Shown here piece after piece: positions 44,093 to 54,788 of a stretch of DNA of 64,000 bases (its first letter is position 1; each line of letters starts with the position of its first letter). The notes below the pieces were generated by a model that was not told the DNA's origin, did no database searches, and was given only the letters and a program-made list of their open reading frames with translations. This stretch comes from Euonymus europaeus (lineage: Eukaryota > Streptophyta > Magnoliopsida > Celastrales > Celastraceae). A program made the translations under genes and the position numbers. The stretch lies in assembly GCA_963580455.1 (NCBI GenBank), contig OY756965.1, positions 5,778,501 through 5,842,500 on the forward strand. Direction: 5' to 3'.

Positions 44093-46903
44093 ATGGTCAA
44101 CACTCGTTCTCAACAAATACAGTTGGAAAAATTTGATCCAGAAATAAAGAGGATTGTTAGATTATTGCGACAGAGAGATATGGGGGATAACAATAGGCAA
44201 ATTCAGGCTGCAGAAAACGCTGAGGCTCGTGTCCCTATGATGAATCGCTACATTCCGCAAAACATAGCTCAACCATCTTGCATCACATACCAACCTACAG
44301 GGGCAGCTAATTTCAGTTTGTCACCTCAGTTGCTCAACTCAGTGCCGCACTATGAGGGTAGATTTGACGAGGATCCACATCAACATCTGAAGGATTTTAC
44401 TGACTTGTGTCGTACACAACACATGACGGGGATAGCTGTTGATAATCTTAAATTGGTGCTCTTTCCTTTTACTCTTAGAGGGGGAGCGAAGATGTGGTAC
44501 AATGCTATAGAGGCAGGATCTGTTGGTACATGGGAGCAGATGGCGACAAAGTTTTTAAGGGAATTTTTTCCAGCCCATCGGACTAAACAACTAGTGCGTG
44601 ACATCCAGAATTTTCAGCAGAAAGATGGAGATTTATTTTATGAGGCTTGGAAAGATTTTAAGAATCGGTTGGTTCGTTGTCTCACCTATAACTTGCATAA
44701 GGATGATGTGGTACTTCACTTTTATGAGGGATTGAATGAGGTCAATCGAATGAAGGTAGATTCAGCGTGCAATGGTGTTTTGATGCGCAAAAGTAGTGAG
44801 GAGGCAATGGAGCTATTTGAGGATTTAAGTGAGGATTCCCAGCAATTTTCGATAAGAGGAAAAAATTTAGCAAAAAGACATGGTATGTATGAAGTTAGTG
44901 TTGATACTAAAACTCAAGCTGAGATGGGAAATCTTAATAGAAAATTAGACATGATTGCTGAGGCTATGAAGGGGATGAATGCAAAAGTTCCAACACCATC
45001 ACAACCAGCCACTCTTTGTGCAGTTTGTTCTCAACAAAATCATGTTACTGAGGCTTGTCCATTGACATCCATGACAGATCAAGAGCAAGTTTACTTCTTG
45101 GGGCAAGGGAATTTCAACATGAGAAATCAAGCTTATCCATGGCATAATCACCCAAATTTCTCATGGAGAGGTGATCAAAACATAACCAATACAACAGCAC
45201 CAATTGACCAACCAGCCAAGAAAAGTGAATTGGAGATTACGATGTTTCAGTTTATGCAACAAACAACTCAAGCCATTCAAAAGTTGGAAACTCAAGTGGG
45301 GCAAATGGCTAAAGAGATGAGTGAGAGGAAGAGAGGAGAGTTACCATCACAACCCATGAATAACCCAGCTGGACAAGAGAAAGTGCAAGCCGTGACAATT
45401 CTCAGAAGTGGAAAACAAATTGAGAAAGTGGTGCAGAAGACATCAGAATCAAGTCAGGAAGGTACTGCCGAAAGGGTGCAGAAAGGGTGCAAATCTGCAC
45501 CAGTGGAGACAGAAAAATGGGGAAGAGACCCTCCACCTTTCCCTCAAAGGTTTGCTAAACAAAAATCTGATTCTAAAGCTCATGATATTTTTGAGAATTT
45601 GCGTAAGGTTGAGATTAACATTCCATTGCTTGATGTTATTAAACAAATTCCTTCGTATGCAAAATTTCTTAAAGAATGTTGCTCTAAAAAGAGAAAATTT
45701 GTTGCACATGAGAGAGTTGCTTTGAATGAAGAAGTGAGTGCAGTGTTGTTAAATAAGCTCCCACCCAAGCTTAAAGACCCTGGTACTTTTACGATACCTT
45801 GTAAGGTGGGAAATCAATATTTTGAAAAGGCATTGTTAGATTTAGGCGTAAGCATTAATTTATTGCCCTATTCTGTGTATGAGAAACTTGGGTTGGGGGA
45901 ACTTCAGGAGACTTCTATCACTTTACAGTTGGCCGACCGTAGTGTAAAAAGGCCTAGAGGAATTTTAGAAGATGTTTTGGTGACTGTAAATGATTCAATT
46001 TTGCCTGCTGATTTTGTTGTCTTGGACATGGAAGATAACTGGAGATCCTCATCTATACCTATTATTCTTGGACTTCTTTTTATGGTTACTACTGATATGC
46101 ATATTCATGTGAAGAATGGAACTATAACCATGAAAGTGAATGACCAAGAATTGGAATTTTGTGCATTTAACGGTATGAAATCTCATGATGATCAGAGAGA
46201 TTGTTTTAATGTTGATAATATACATGATCTTGTGAGTAAGGATTTTCAGGTACCAAGCAAAGACCCCTCAGAGGTAGTGGTGACACAAGGCTTCAATGAT
46301 CGAGCAGTATCTGCAGGACCTATGGAGCATGGTAGCAAAATTGAGGGGGCTAATTTGAGACTCCACCTTGACCCTTCATATGTTGGTAAGCGTACTCCGC
46401 CTTTTGAACAACTGACGTTTACTAATTCATCTCTTGTTTTCCTTACAGTTAAAGCACCAAAATTAGAGATGAAGCAGCCACCCAAACACCTGAAATATGC
46501 TTATTCGAAAGAGGATGCTCAACCTTCTATAGAGGCACAAAGGCGGCTAAACCCATACATGAAAGAAGAAGAAGACAAGCATCGTGTGCATCTGCATAAA
46601 TTAAAGGAATTGTGTCATGAAGACTATGAGAACGCAAAGTTGTCGAAGGAGCATTCAAAGAAATACCATGTTAGGAAATTATTGAGGAAAGATTTTTATG
46701 AGTGGAAAAAGCGTTTGCGAATATTCCCTAACAAGTTGAAGTCAAGATGGCATGGACCCTACTTAGTGAAGAAAGTGCATCCGCAAGAAGCACTTGACCT
46801 ACATTACATCACATCTGATCAAGTGAATGGGCACCGTGTGAAGCCTTATTGGGATTCATTCCCCATCACCTTGGAGGAGGACATCCAATTCGATCCACCT
46901 TAA
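44093..46903 (+). CDS. Athila Gag-protease fused to integrase C-terminus; RT, RNase H and IN core deleted in frame
   Basis: The first ATG is at 44093 (MVNTRSQQ), giving 936 aa; the open frame extends slightly upstream without ATG. Gag motifs are HYEGRFDEDPHQHL, LRGGAKMWYNA and FLREFFPAHRTKQL. A CCHC knuckle (CAVC....H....C) starts at residue 309. The protease motif is DLGVSINLLP at about 583 (Athila proteases carry D-L-G here). Then PPKHLKYAY, a short RT-leading piece EAQRRLNPYMKE, and abruptly DYENAKLSKEHSKKYH and FPNKLKSRWHGPY, the integrase C-terminus. About 800-1000 expected residues are missing, with the joint near 46565-46575 in a GAAGAAGAA run. The frame stays open on both sides of the joint. 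The product could still package RNA if expressed. Confidence 0.9.
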   Translation: MVNTRSQQIQLEKFDPEIKRIVRLLRQRDMGDNNRQIQAAENAEARVPMMNRYIPQNIAQPSCITYQPTGAANFSLSPQLLNSVPHYEGRFDEDPHQHLKDFTDLCRTQHMTGIAVDNLKLVLFPFTLRGGAKMWYNAIEAGSVGTWEQMATKFLREFFPAHRTKQLVRDIQNFQQKDGDLFYEAWKDFKNRLVRCLTYNLHKDDVVLHFYEGLNEVNRMKVDSACNGVLMRKSSEEAMELFEDLSEDSQQFSIRGKNLAKRHGMYEVSVDTKTQAEMGNLNRKLDMIAEAMKGMNAKVPTPSQPATLCAVCSQQNHVTEACPLTSMTDQEQVYFLGQGNFNMRNQAYPWHNHPNFSWRGDQNITNTTAPIDQPAKKSELEITMFQFMQQTTQAIQKLETQVGQMAKEMSERKRGELPSQPMNNPAGQEKVQAVTILRSGKQIEKVVQKTSESSQEGTAERVQKGCKSAPVETEKWGRDPPPFPQRFAKQKSDSKAHDIFENLRKVEINIPLLDVIKQIPSYAKFLKECCSKKRKFVAHERVALNEEVSAVLLNKLPPKLKDPGTFTIPCKVGNQYFEKALLDLGVSINLLPYSVYEKLGLGELQETSITLQLADRSVKRPRGILEDVLVTVNDSILPADFVVLDMEDNWRSSSIPIILGLLFMVTTDMHIHVKNGTITMKVNDQELEFCAFNGMKSHDDQRDCFNVDNIHDLVSKDFQVPSKDPSEVVVTQGFNDRAVSAGPMEHGSKIEGANLRLHLDPSYVGKRTPPFEQLTFTNSSLVFLTVKAPKLEMKQPPKHLKYAYSKEDAQPSIEAQRRLNPYMKEEEDKHRVHLHKLKELCHEDYENAKLSKEHSKKYHVRKLLRKDFYEWKKRLRIFPNKLKSRWHGPYLVKKVHPQEALDLHYITSDQVNGHRVKPYWDSFPITLEEDIQFDPP

Positions 46904-48572
46904 TCATAGCCACAATGTGATTATGTCCGGCTGAAGACAATAAATTTAGCACTTCATGGGAGGTAACCCATGTGGAGGAGCATCTTATTCGACATTTTCA
47001 ACCAGCTAAGTCTCCTTTCCGTTTTCTTTAATTGCAAATTTAATTTTCGCAATCGCAAATTTATTATTTGTTTTTTTTCGTTAACATTGAGGACAATTTC
47101 GATTTCAAGTTTGGGGGAGAGGGAATTTGCTTTTGCCAAAAAATTTTGAAAGAGTTTTTGAATTGGTATACTTGTGCTTGATTTGTATGAAGTGCTTTAG
47201 AGACTGACGGTGTGATTATTTGCATGAGTATTTGCTATGAATGTCTGCTTGGTATACACATTATTCATGCATTGTTTAGCCATGTGAGGAGCCTTCAGAG
47301 GAAAAAAAAACTGTGTGCAATGAATTTCATGATTATGTATAGCTAGAACTTGTATTAAACCATCTGAAGTTAAGTGCTGTGTTTTTATTCTATGAAAGTG
47401 AGGAAGGCATTCTTTGTTCAATTTGGCCTACCTTGGATGAATCTTGTGAACTCCTTCTAAATTAAAATCTTGCTTCTTTTGCTAAACCTCCCTATCCTTG
47501 TGATGAGTTATGCATGATCAATGAGTTGTAAATTTAGAATTCCATCATGGGAATTTGTTTTGAGATGTTGGAAGGATAATTTGTGAAGTTTAAAAGGTCT
47601 TTGAGGGTGAATTGTTAGGACCATGAACTAAAGTGCGGCCGCATAATTTGGGTACTGTCAGATTTTGGAGAGGTGTTTTTAGATAGCTGGTCAGCGAACA
47701 TAGCTGGAAAAAAAACAAAAAGAACAAAAAAAAAGGAAAGAGAAAAAAATTTGAAGAAAAAAAAACACAAGTGCTTCTTAATCATCTCTTGACCCACCAT
47801 TGATTTCTAGTGAGGATCTTGAAAAAAAAAGCTACAAGAGGAGACAAACGAAAGAAAATGGCAGCTATCAAGTAGAAAGGGAAAGATGTGGAAATTTTGG
47901 GTGATTTTGTTGAGGTATGCGAAGGATATGTTCGATCCATTACACCTAAATCATAGATTGAGTAGTATTGGTCTTTTGATGGATGCCTAATTTTGGACTC
48001 TTTTTGATGATTGCATGACCATCATATGTTTTGTATGAACCTTGCCCTTATTGAGCCTATGTAATCTCTGCAGCTAAAATCCTTTATCATTTTGAGCCTA
48101 CTTGTGATTGGATAATGATAACGTAGTTTGAGTCCAATTTATGATTATTTTATGCCCTGCCTTTTTCAGCTTTTGCTAGACATATTTTTGTGAACCCAAT
48201 AAAGTCCTTCTGATTCATGGATGAGAATGCTTGCCGTAAGTAAGATTGGTGGTCATACAAGCATATGGCTGCATATCATGAATTCATACGAGAGTAAACA
48301 CAAGCCTTAAACACTTGATTGAGAAATTTCTTCTATATATATTTTGTGTGTACCTATGTGAGGTTGTGTAAGAATAAGGCGTATGCTAAAGCAATTGTGA
48401 GCAGAATTGAGTTGTGCAGTTTCCACCAAAAGTTAATATTGCATTGACATGACGATAAGGTACTTGTATTGCCAATTCTTGACTGCGTTTTTCAAGTGAA
48501 GCTTAATTGATTTTCAATATTTTTCTTGATTGTTTGCTTGGGGACAAGCAAAATGTCAGTTTGGGGGAATTT
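46904..48572 (+). other. Athila 3' non-coding internal region
   Basis: Lies between the two polypurine-like tracts, where some Athila elements carry an env-like ORF. None is seen here. An A-rich stretch runs 47702-47768. Confidence 0.7.
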
Positions 48573-49747
48573 TGTTAGGTGTTGAAAAGCACCTAATTAT
48601 GGATGTTAAAAGAGTTACTTTTCGATAGGTATTGGTGTAGTTTCTACCTCTTTTGGGTGTTTTTGTGAACAGGTACTGGAGTTGGACGAAAAGACTGGAA
48701 TTGTGCTGAACCCGATATTTGCAGCCTGGGTGCGGCCGCAGGACGCGAATTTCTTTCTTCCCATAAGCTGAAGCTGACGTGGCAGGGGGTTATTGGGTCA
48801 TGAAGTTCATATTTAAGAAAGAAACCCTAGGGAACAAAGGACACAAGCAGCCACCAAGGAGATTGACGGCTGAAAAGAGGAACCAGAGGCAATTTTAAGG
48901 AGAAGAGAAGATCAACAGCAAGGATTATTGAGGATTTTGGCCGATTTTTCCTCCTTCTTGTGAAATCAAACATTGTGGTTAATTAGTGTTATGGATTTTA
49001 ATATTATTATTATGAGTAGCTAAATTCTTTTCTAGCTGGGATTTGGTAAGTTCTTCTACCATAAACCTTGTGCATGGAATCAATTGATGATTAGACCAAG
49101 TTTAATTCTTTGTTCTCTGGATTAATTGTTAATTTCCTATTGTTATGCATGTCTGATCAACATCATAATTTTAGGAATTGTTAGTTGAACATATTCGGCT
49201 GACCATGACCCGGTGTTTGACGAAGTGACAAGAACTTGCGTAAGATCCAGGTTTTGGGAACATTGAACATAGTTGATTGGGTGATAGACCATTACCTAGA
49301 TTGTGCGATTGTCGATTTCCTAGTGCGTATGCTTATTTTAGGATGTTCTTAGGAGCGACCAAACCAAGACTCCTCTAATAAGAAAAGATCTTGCAACTGG
49401 ACCAAAGTCAGGATCGTGGTTTAGGGAAATCTAATTGACTGCAGCTGGACCAAGGCCTTTCAATTGACATCGTTAAACTTTTAAATTGTTTAATTGCTAT
49501 TAATCTGTGTGCACAGGTGGAGGTAGTTGAGCGCGCCAATCCTAAGCTAGGTTTTTTCCATTGATATTTAATTCAATCGTAATTTAGCCGTTAGGTAGTT
49601 TGCGCTATTGTTTTGTAATTAATTGGTAGTTGGTACAGTCTCCATGGATTCGATCCCATTCACTTTTACTGTTTTGCGACACGTACTCTTGCGATTGGGT
49701 AAAACCCGTCGGTATTTGAATTGCAATTTTATTTGAATTGCAATAAC

Positions 49748-50150
49748 CAAACATACAATTTCCCCCATTGGTTTAATGAATGGTGGTGGTACTTTGGGTC
49801 TCTTCAATTATTCGAATTGGGAATATAGCTATTACAATGACCTAAGAACTCTACCTTATTTGATTCACAAATATCATTGCAAATGGTGGGACAAATTTAA
49901 TGCCGAAAAAGTCTATCCAAAAAATATTTTAACATGGTTTTCTTCAAACCCATCACAATCCAAAATGATTGAAAAATCCCATCAAAATTTACTTGGTATG
50001 AAATCATTTATCAGTTCAAAACTGGTTTCTGCCACCTCAGAGGATGAACTGGCTCATCTCTTACAAAAGACATTATATGAGCCAAAAATTCATAGCAGAC
50101 AAACCTTTGTAAGGCTAGTCACGGCTTGGCTATTCCACCTCAAATGGTAG
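49748..50150 (+). pseudogene. Second ORF of the pararetrovirus-like element, right half
   Basis: After the ATAAC duplication the coding resumes with HWFNEWWWYFG, then in another frame LPYLIHKYHCKWWDKFN and a 124-codon open stretch to 50150. The aromatic pattern continues that at the left side of the Athila insertion (to 42756), so the two halves were once contiguous. Confidence 0.55.
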
Positions 50151-50455
50151 GTGGTAAAGAAAATGTCGAAACCATTTATAGTTGGAAGTTTTGCTAAAAA
50201 ACTCAAAAATCCTAGAAGGTACCTATTCAAGCCTAGGTTTATATGGCTTGGCTATTCCATCTCAAACGGTTGGTGGTAAAGAAAATGTCAAAACCATTTA
50301 TAACTGGAAGTTTTGCTAAAAACTCAAAAATCCTACAAGGTACGTAATCAAGCCTAGGTTTATACGGCTTGGCTATTCTACCTCAAACGGTAGGTAGTAA
50401 AGAATTTATTAAAACCGTTTATAGTTTAAGTTTTGCTAAAAAACCTATTTTTGAT
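50120..50455 (+). repeat. Tandem repeat, 121-122-bp unit, 2.7 copies, coding-like
   Basis: Units start GGCTTGGCTATTC at 50123, 50245 and 50366. Each unit reads, in one frame, a peptide of the form GLAIPxQTVGGKENVKTIY followed by a stop. The substitutions between units partly spare this peptide. It overlaps the end of the second ORF of the pararetrovirus-like element. Confidence 0.85.
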
Positions 50456-51376
50456 TCAAGTAAGTTGCATTGATTTGATTTGATTCAATTTAATTGATTG
50501 AAAATTTTATAGTGCTAATCTACTTTGACTTCTTAGATTGTCTAGATTGCATCTTGTGTTGATAATCTAGTTGGCTATGAGACACTTATCAAATTAGTGT
50601 AATCAAATTTCTTTATTACTCTTTCATCGTAATTATTGTGTGATTCGATTATTATATTATTATGGTGTTATTATATATTGAATCCATTTAGGGTGAATAA
50701 TCAAACTAATTGAAAGGTTGGTCACTTAGCTAATATTTGTAAAAAAAAAATGTAATCCATCCCCCTCTTATTTTGTCATTAGGTCCAACAAGATGGGTCT
50801 AGGGCATCATATGTTTCATGTATACATTCCGAGCTCAAGTTTGATCAATCAAGACTCGAGACAAGCATGCCATCAAATGTAAAATCCCAACCAAACTACT
50901 AAATTTTCTGGAAAAAATGGGTCAACAATGAGTACTGTCCAAATAGGGGTGACTGTTTGGAAAGTTATTCAAAGACTGGCAACAGAGGCATTTGGAAAAA
51001 GACTGTCCAAAAACCCCTTGAAAACGTCCAAAAAGCACTATCCGGACACCCCTTGTAGGTGTTCAGACACTTAAGCCTATTTGGGAGGCAACACGTTTTG
51101 ATTTTCCGGACATCCACTTAAGGTGTTTGGACACCTACGTGATTTCTACACTTTAAAGTGCAATTTTCAGATGAGAGAAAGGGAATTTATGGGATTTGTC
51201 TTAGAGAGAGAAAGAGATGAAAAGTGGGAGAAACACTTGATCCTTGAGAGGTTTGGGGAAGGTTTTGGAAGATTGGTGAGTGCTCAAGTAAGGTTTAACA
51301 AGATTCAACAAATATCTCAAGATCTACAGTAAATTTTTCATGGTTTTGAGAATTAGGGTTTAAAATGTAAGAAATT
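50456..51376. other. Unassigned; contains an LTR-like stretch with inverted CCGGACACC motifs
   Basis: 50990-51160 holds CCGGACACCCCTTGTAGGTG, TGTCCAAA and CACTTTAAAGTGCA phrases like those of Del/Tekay-type gypsy LTRs and of the block at 15788-17799. Boundaries are not definable. Confidence 0.3.
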
Positions 51377-51442
51377 CACTACAAGAAATTCTTACATGAT
51401 TTCCATAAGAAGAACAAGGAGTCAAGTCCTGCAAAAAATAGA

Positions 51443-53899
51443 ATGACAAGTAAGAAAAAGCAACCAAGTCCTAAGAAGAAAATATATGTAAGGTCTGTTT
51501 CTCAAATTAGATCATATCTTGGGAATGAACGTGCCCATATTAGTCCAAAATCTAGCACAAGTCAACCACAATTGAGCACTTCTCAGGAAACAAGAGAACC
51601 CAAGACAAACTTGAGAAAAGACAAGGAAAAGATGATGTCAAGTTTTCAGGTCAATAGCAACCAATGCAATGAAATTGGATGTCCAAATGAGCATCAACCT
51701 GTGCAAGATAATTGAAATTCAAGCACAAGTGAGCCACAAGTACAACAAAAGCCACTATGTCTAGCAATGTCAATGTCGGAGTCTAAACAATGAGGAAGAA
51801 CACCAATATGATCATGAGCAGCCAGAAAAAAGTTCAGTTACCCCAAATCAGTCATCAGACTCACATGAAGATTCGCAAAGAGAGCAACCTATCAATTCAT
51901 ATTAAGAAGAAATCGAAAGGTCCAACACTAGTTGCTTTCTTGCCTTAATATTTTTTTCTAATGAGGATTTTATTTATTAAAATAACTGATTTTATTTCTA
52001 TTATTCTCAATATAAAACCTGTGAAGAAGAAGCCTAAAGGAAAAAAGAGGACCTACAATGTGTAAAGTTATTCATTCACGATCTTTGAATGATCGAAAGA
52101 CTGATTCATTTAATGAGGATGGCCAACCAGTGGGAACAGATGATAAAACATTAAACGACTTCAGCTTTTTCTTGGGCACATTGGCAAGGAATCCTCAATA
52201 TTGTCCTTTGACTAATACCAGTTGAAAGGCAATTTCAAAAGACAAGAAAAAGAAGATATGTAAATACATAAATGTACGAACTTCATAATTGACATTTTAC
52301 TTAATAATTTATTATGGTTCTAAGATTACAAATCATAATCTTGGCAAGAAAAGTTCATCATTCCACTTGAAGTTAAGGATTGGGTACTAGAAGCAGTGAA
52401 AGACAATTGGAGATGTTACAAGTGTAGAGTGAATAAAACACACTTTAAAAAATACAAGAAAAATGTGGAAAGGTGGAACAATCGTCCTAAAACAATTCCC
52501 GATGCTCATTTTGGTGTCCTTCGATTTTAAAGTAAAAAAGAGGTCTAGGTAATAGTCATGTACATTAGCATATTAGAATATTATTATTGTTATGAAAATA
52601 ATTATATTTTAAATCTTTGACTAATTCATTTTCTCTCTCATTGTTTTCACTTTTATAGTATATCAGTAATATAAATTCAAAAAAAAGGTCAAATGAAGGA
52701 TATATGCATCGGGTAGGCCCAAAAAGTTTTGCGAGGATACGTGAGGCATTGTTGAGTGAAACATGATAAAGTGTTATGTATTGACTTGTTTAAATTATCA
52801 CTTTGGTGATGTCTTGATATATTAAAATCCAATAAAATTGACACAGCAAGCAAGAAAGGAAGATCATGCAGAGCCAACGCAAGCTGAGATGTTCGTTGAA
52901 ACTCGTAAAAGTAGAAAAGGAAAGGAACATGATTATGAAACTAATAACAAAATTGTAAGAATTCTTACTGTCTATTATTTTATTTTAGTTCAAAGTTTAG
53001 GCTGTGACATGAGTTGATTATGAGTTAATATTACTGGACATAACTTATATTGTTGAGTTTATATTGCTGGAAATGAGTTTATATGGCTATAATCATGAGT
53101 TTATAGTGCTAGACATGAGTTTATATTGTTGGAAATTAGTTTATATGGCTGTAAATGAGTTTATATTGCAAAACAACATGAGTTTATATGGCTAGAAATG
53201 AGTTTATATGGTTAGACATGAGTTTATATTGTTTTTTTTACAGGTTTGGATAGCCATAAAACAAAAGAGACTATGTCAAAAATTTTGTAAATAGTTTCTT
53301 CTTTATGAGATATCACTTGTTACTAAATTTAACTTTTCTTATAGTGTCAGCTTGAAGAGATAATTCAAGATCCTAAGAAATGTAGCAATGAGACTTTTAA
53401 CAATATTTTTGGAAAAGAAAAACCTTGACGTGTCCATTGTTATGGAAGGAATGTCACACCCACATCATTGAAGAGAAAAATAGATATTGAGAGTGTCAAG
53501 ATGGCTCACAAAGAAGATATTGACTCTCTTAAGGTAAATCTAGCAACATGCATAAAAGAATGGATGACTACAAAACAAATGTAGCAAATGGGATGCAACT
53601 TGTTCTACTTACTTTGTAGAAGAGCAATCCTAGTTTTGTGATTCGTAAAAACCTCTTTGAACCATTATTGGGATCTTCTAGTGATGGTGCGTGTAATGAT
53701 AACCACATGGACGATCTTCTACATCTACCCATAATCAATCATTGGAAGAGGTAACATTAGTACTAGTATTGAAATTCCATCTATTTATTTAACTCATCAG
53801 TTACATGTATGTAATTGATTTTTTTCTCTTTTCAGGATGAGGCTATACATGGAGATAAGAATTTGTCAGGTGAAGAGGACGGTGTTCATAATATATAGT
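51443..53899 (+). pseudogene. CACTA-associated Transposase_24 (Ptta/En/Spm) gene, multi-exon, broken
   Basis: Exon-like blocks in order: 51443-51905 (MTSKKKQ..., Ser/Gln-rich, frameshift near 51715), 52025-52225 (LNDRKTDSFNEDGQPVG, FFLGTLARNP), 52340-52535 (VLEAVKDNWRCYK, RPKTIPDAHF), 52695-52760 (GPKSFARIREALLSE), 52850-52954 (EPTQAEMFVETRKSRKGKE), 53344-53534 (CSNETFNNIFGKEKP, VHCYGRNVTP) and 53836-53899. This order matches the plant 'Transposase, Ptta/En/Spm' family, a DNA-binding accessory protein. Stops follow the NV near 52063 and the KEKP near 53427, and at least two frameshifts are present. It is not functional. Confidence 0.75.
53010..53240 (+). repeat. Degenerate short tandem repeat, core ATGAGTTTATAT
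   Basis: Around ten units of 20-26 bp, core (G)AGTTTATATNGCTRGAAAT, within an intron of the CACTA gene. Confidence 0.85.
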
Positions 53900-54462
53900 T
53901 TAGATGGCATTGGTTGAAGATTAAGAGATGGTATTTTATAGCCAACAATATTTTGTTATTGTTCATGGATATTAGACATGCGGAATTATGTGTTTTTTCT
54001 TTTGGACCCCGCTTTGTAAACTTTGAAGCTGTATTTTGGATGACTTGATGCTTATGGGTGTAGATGATGAATTTTCTTACAATTTATATATATTTCAAAA
54101 TATTTAACTGTTGCATTATGTAATTAATCGTTGAATTATCTTTTACAATATTGTTGCAATTTTTGTTTTGATCTATTGAGAAAATCGTTGTCTATTTTGT
54201 TCTCTCTATGGCAATGGGTGATAAACTATTGTAGAAAAAAAAAGGTTCTCAATCCTCGCCAATGTAAAATCGTTGCGTGTTTTAATCTATATGCAACGCT
54301 TTTCAACTCGTTGTTAATGTTCTATAAAAAAACGTTGCCTAAAATAATAGGCAGCAGGAGTGAGTGCAGCGACAAATAAAACCGTTGCCAAATACTAGAG
54401 CAACGATTTCGTATTTTGGAAACAATTTTCTATCGTTGGCGTAATGGCTAAATTTTGTAGTG

Positions 54463-54757
54463 TCTTTTGACATAGATGGTAGATGTCTCAACATCTTTAG
54501 AAATATATTTGTTACTAACAATCCCCTAAAGAGAATGGGTAGTTTATCAAAAAAATACAATTGAAGTTGAATGAAATCTAAAGCTAGATAGCATTCAAAC
54601 CTTACATTCCCCAATTCATGAAAGTAGCATACAAACCAACGCTATTGTACAACTTGTGAGTAGTACAATCTTTGTAATTTGTTTCACCTATGTTTCATGG
54701 TCAATAAGTGAGTAGTCAAAGTAAAGAACCATGTCACATATGTTTTGGGAAAAAGCA
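54463..54757 (-). repeat. Probable 3' LTR end (U3 start) of the minus-strand gypsy element
   Basis: On the minus strand the purine/GC-rich run CCCCGCCCCCTGAAGGCAGG precedes TGCTTTTTCCC, a plausible LTR start (plus coordinate 54757). The other LTR boundary is not visible; the CACTA element ends at 54462, so the LTR may be truncated. Confidence 0.4.
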
Positions 54758-54788
54758 CCCCCTGCCTTCAGGGGGCGGGGTCAAATGT

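Larger units (their letters stand above)
42762..49742 (+). mobile_element. Athila-type Ty3/gypsy element, 6981 bp, non-autonomous
   Basis: LTRs lie at 42762-~43945 and 48573-49742 (TGTTAG...TTGCA), flanked by the 5-bp duplication ATAAC (42757-42761, 49743-49747). The PBS TGGTGCCGTTGCCGGGGA at 43952-43969 is the Asp-tRNA-type site with one change from the usual TGGCGCC, typical of Athila/Tat. Two polypurine-like tracts, AAGTTTGGGGGAGAGGG near 47107 and CAGTTTGGGGGAA near 48557, also fit Athila. By eye the LTRs differ at about 16 substitutions and 2 single-base indels, so the insertion is moderately recent. It split the older pararetrovirus-like second ORF. Confidence 0.92.
51377..54462 (+). 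mobile_element. CACTA (En/Spm) transposon, about 3.1 kb, non-autonomous
   Basis: The left end is CACTACAAGAAATT and the right end AAATTTTGTAGTG, so both terminal sequences begin CACTACAA when read inwards. The right subterminal region (54170-54450) carries many ATCGTTG/GCAACG repeats in both orientations, as in CACTA elements. A Transposase_24-type gene lies inside, but no TNP2-type transposase. The 3-bp flanks (ATT and TCT) do not match, so the target duplication has decayed or one end is recombined. Confidence 0.8.

Noticed and set aside
51374..54465. 3-bp target duplication for the CACTA element
   Set aside because: The flanks read ATT and TCT and do not match, so no duplication is claimed.
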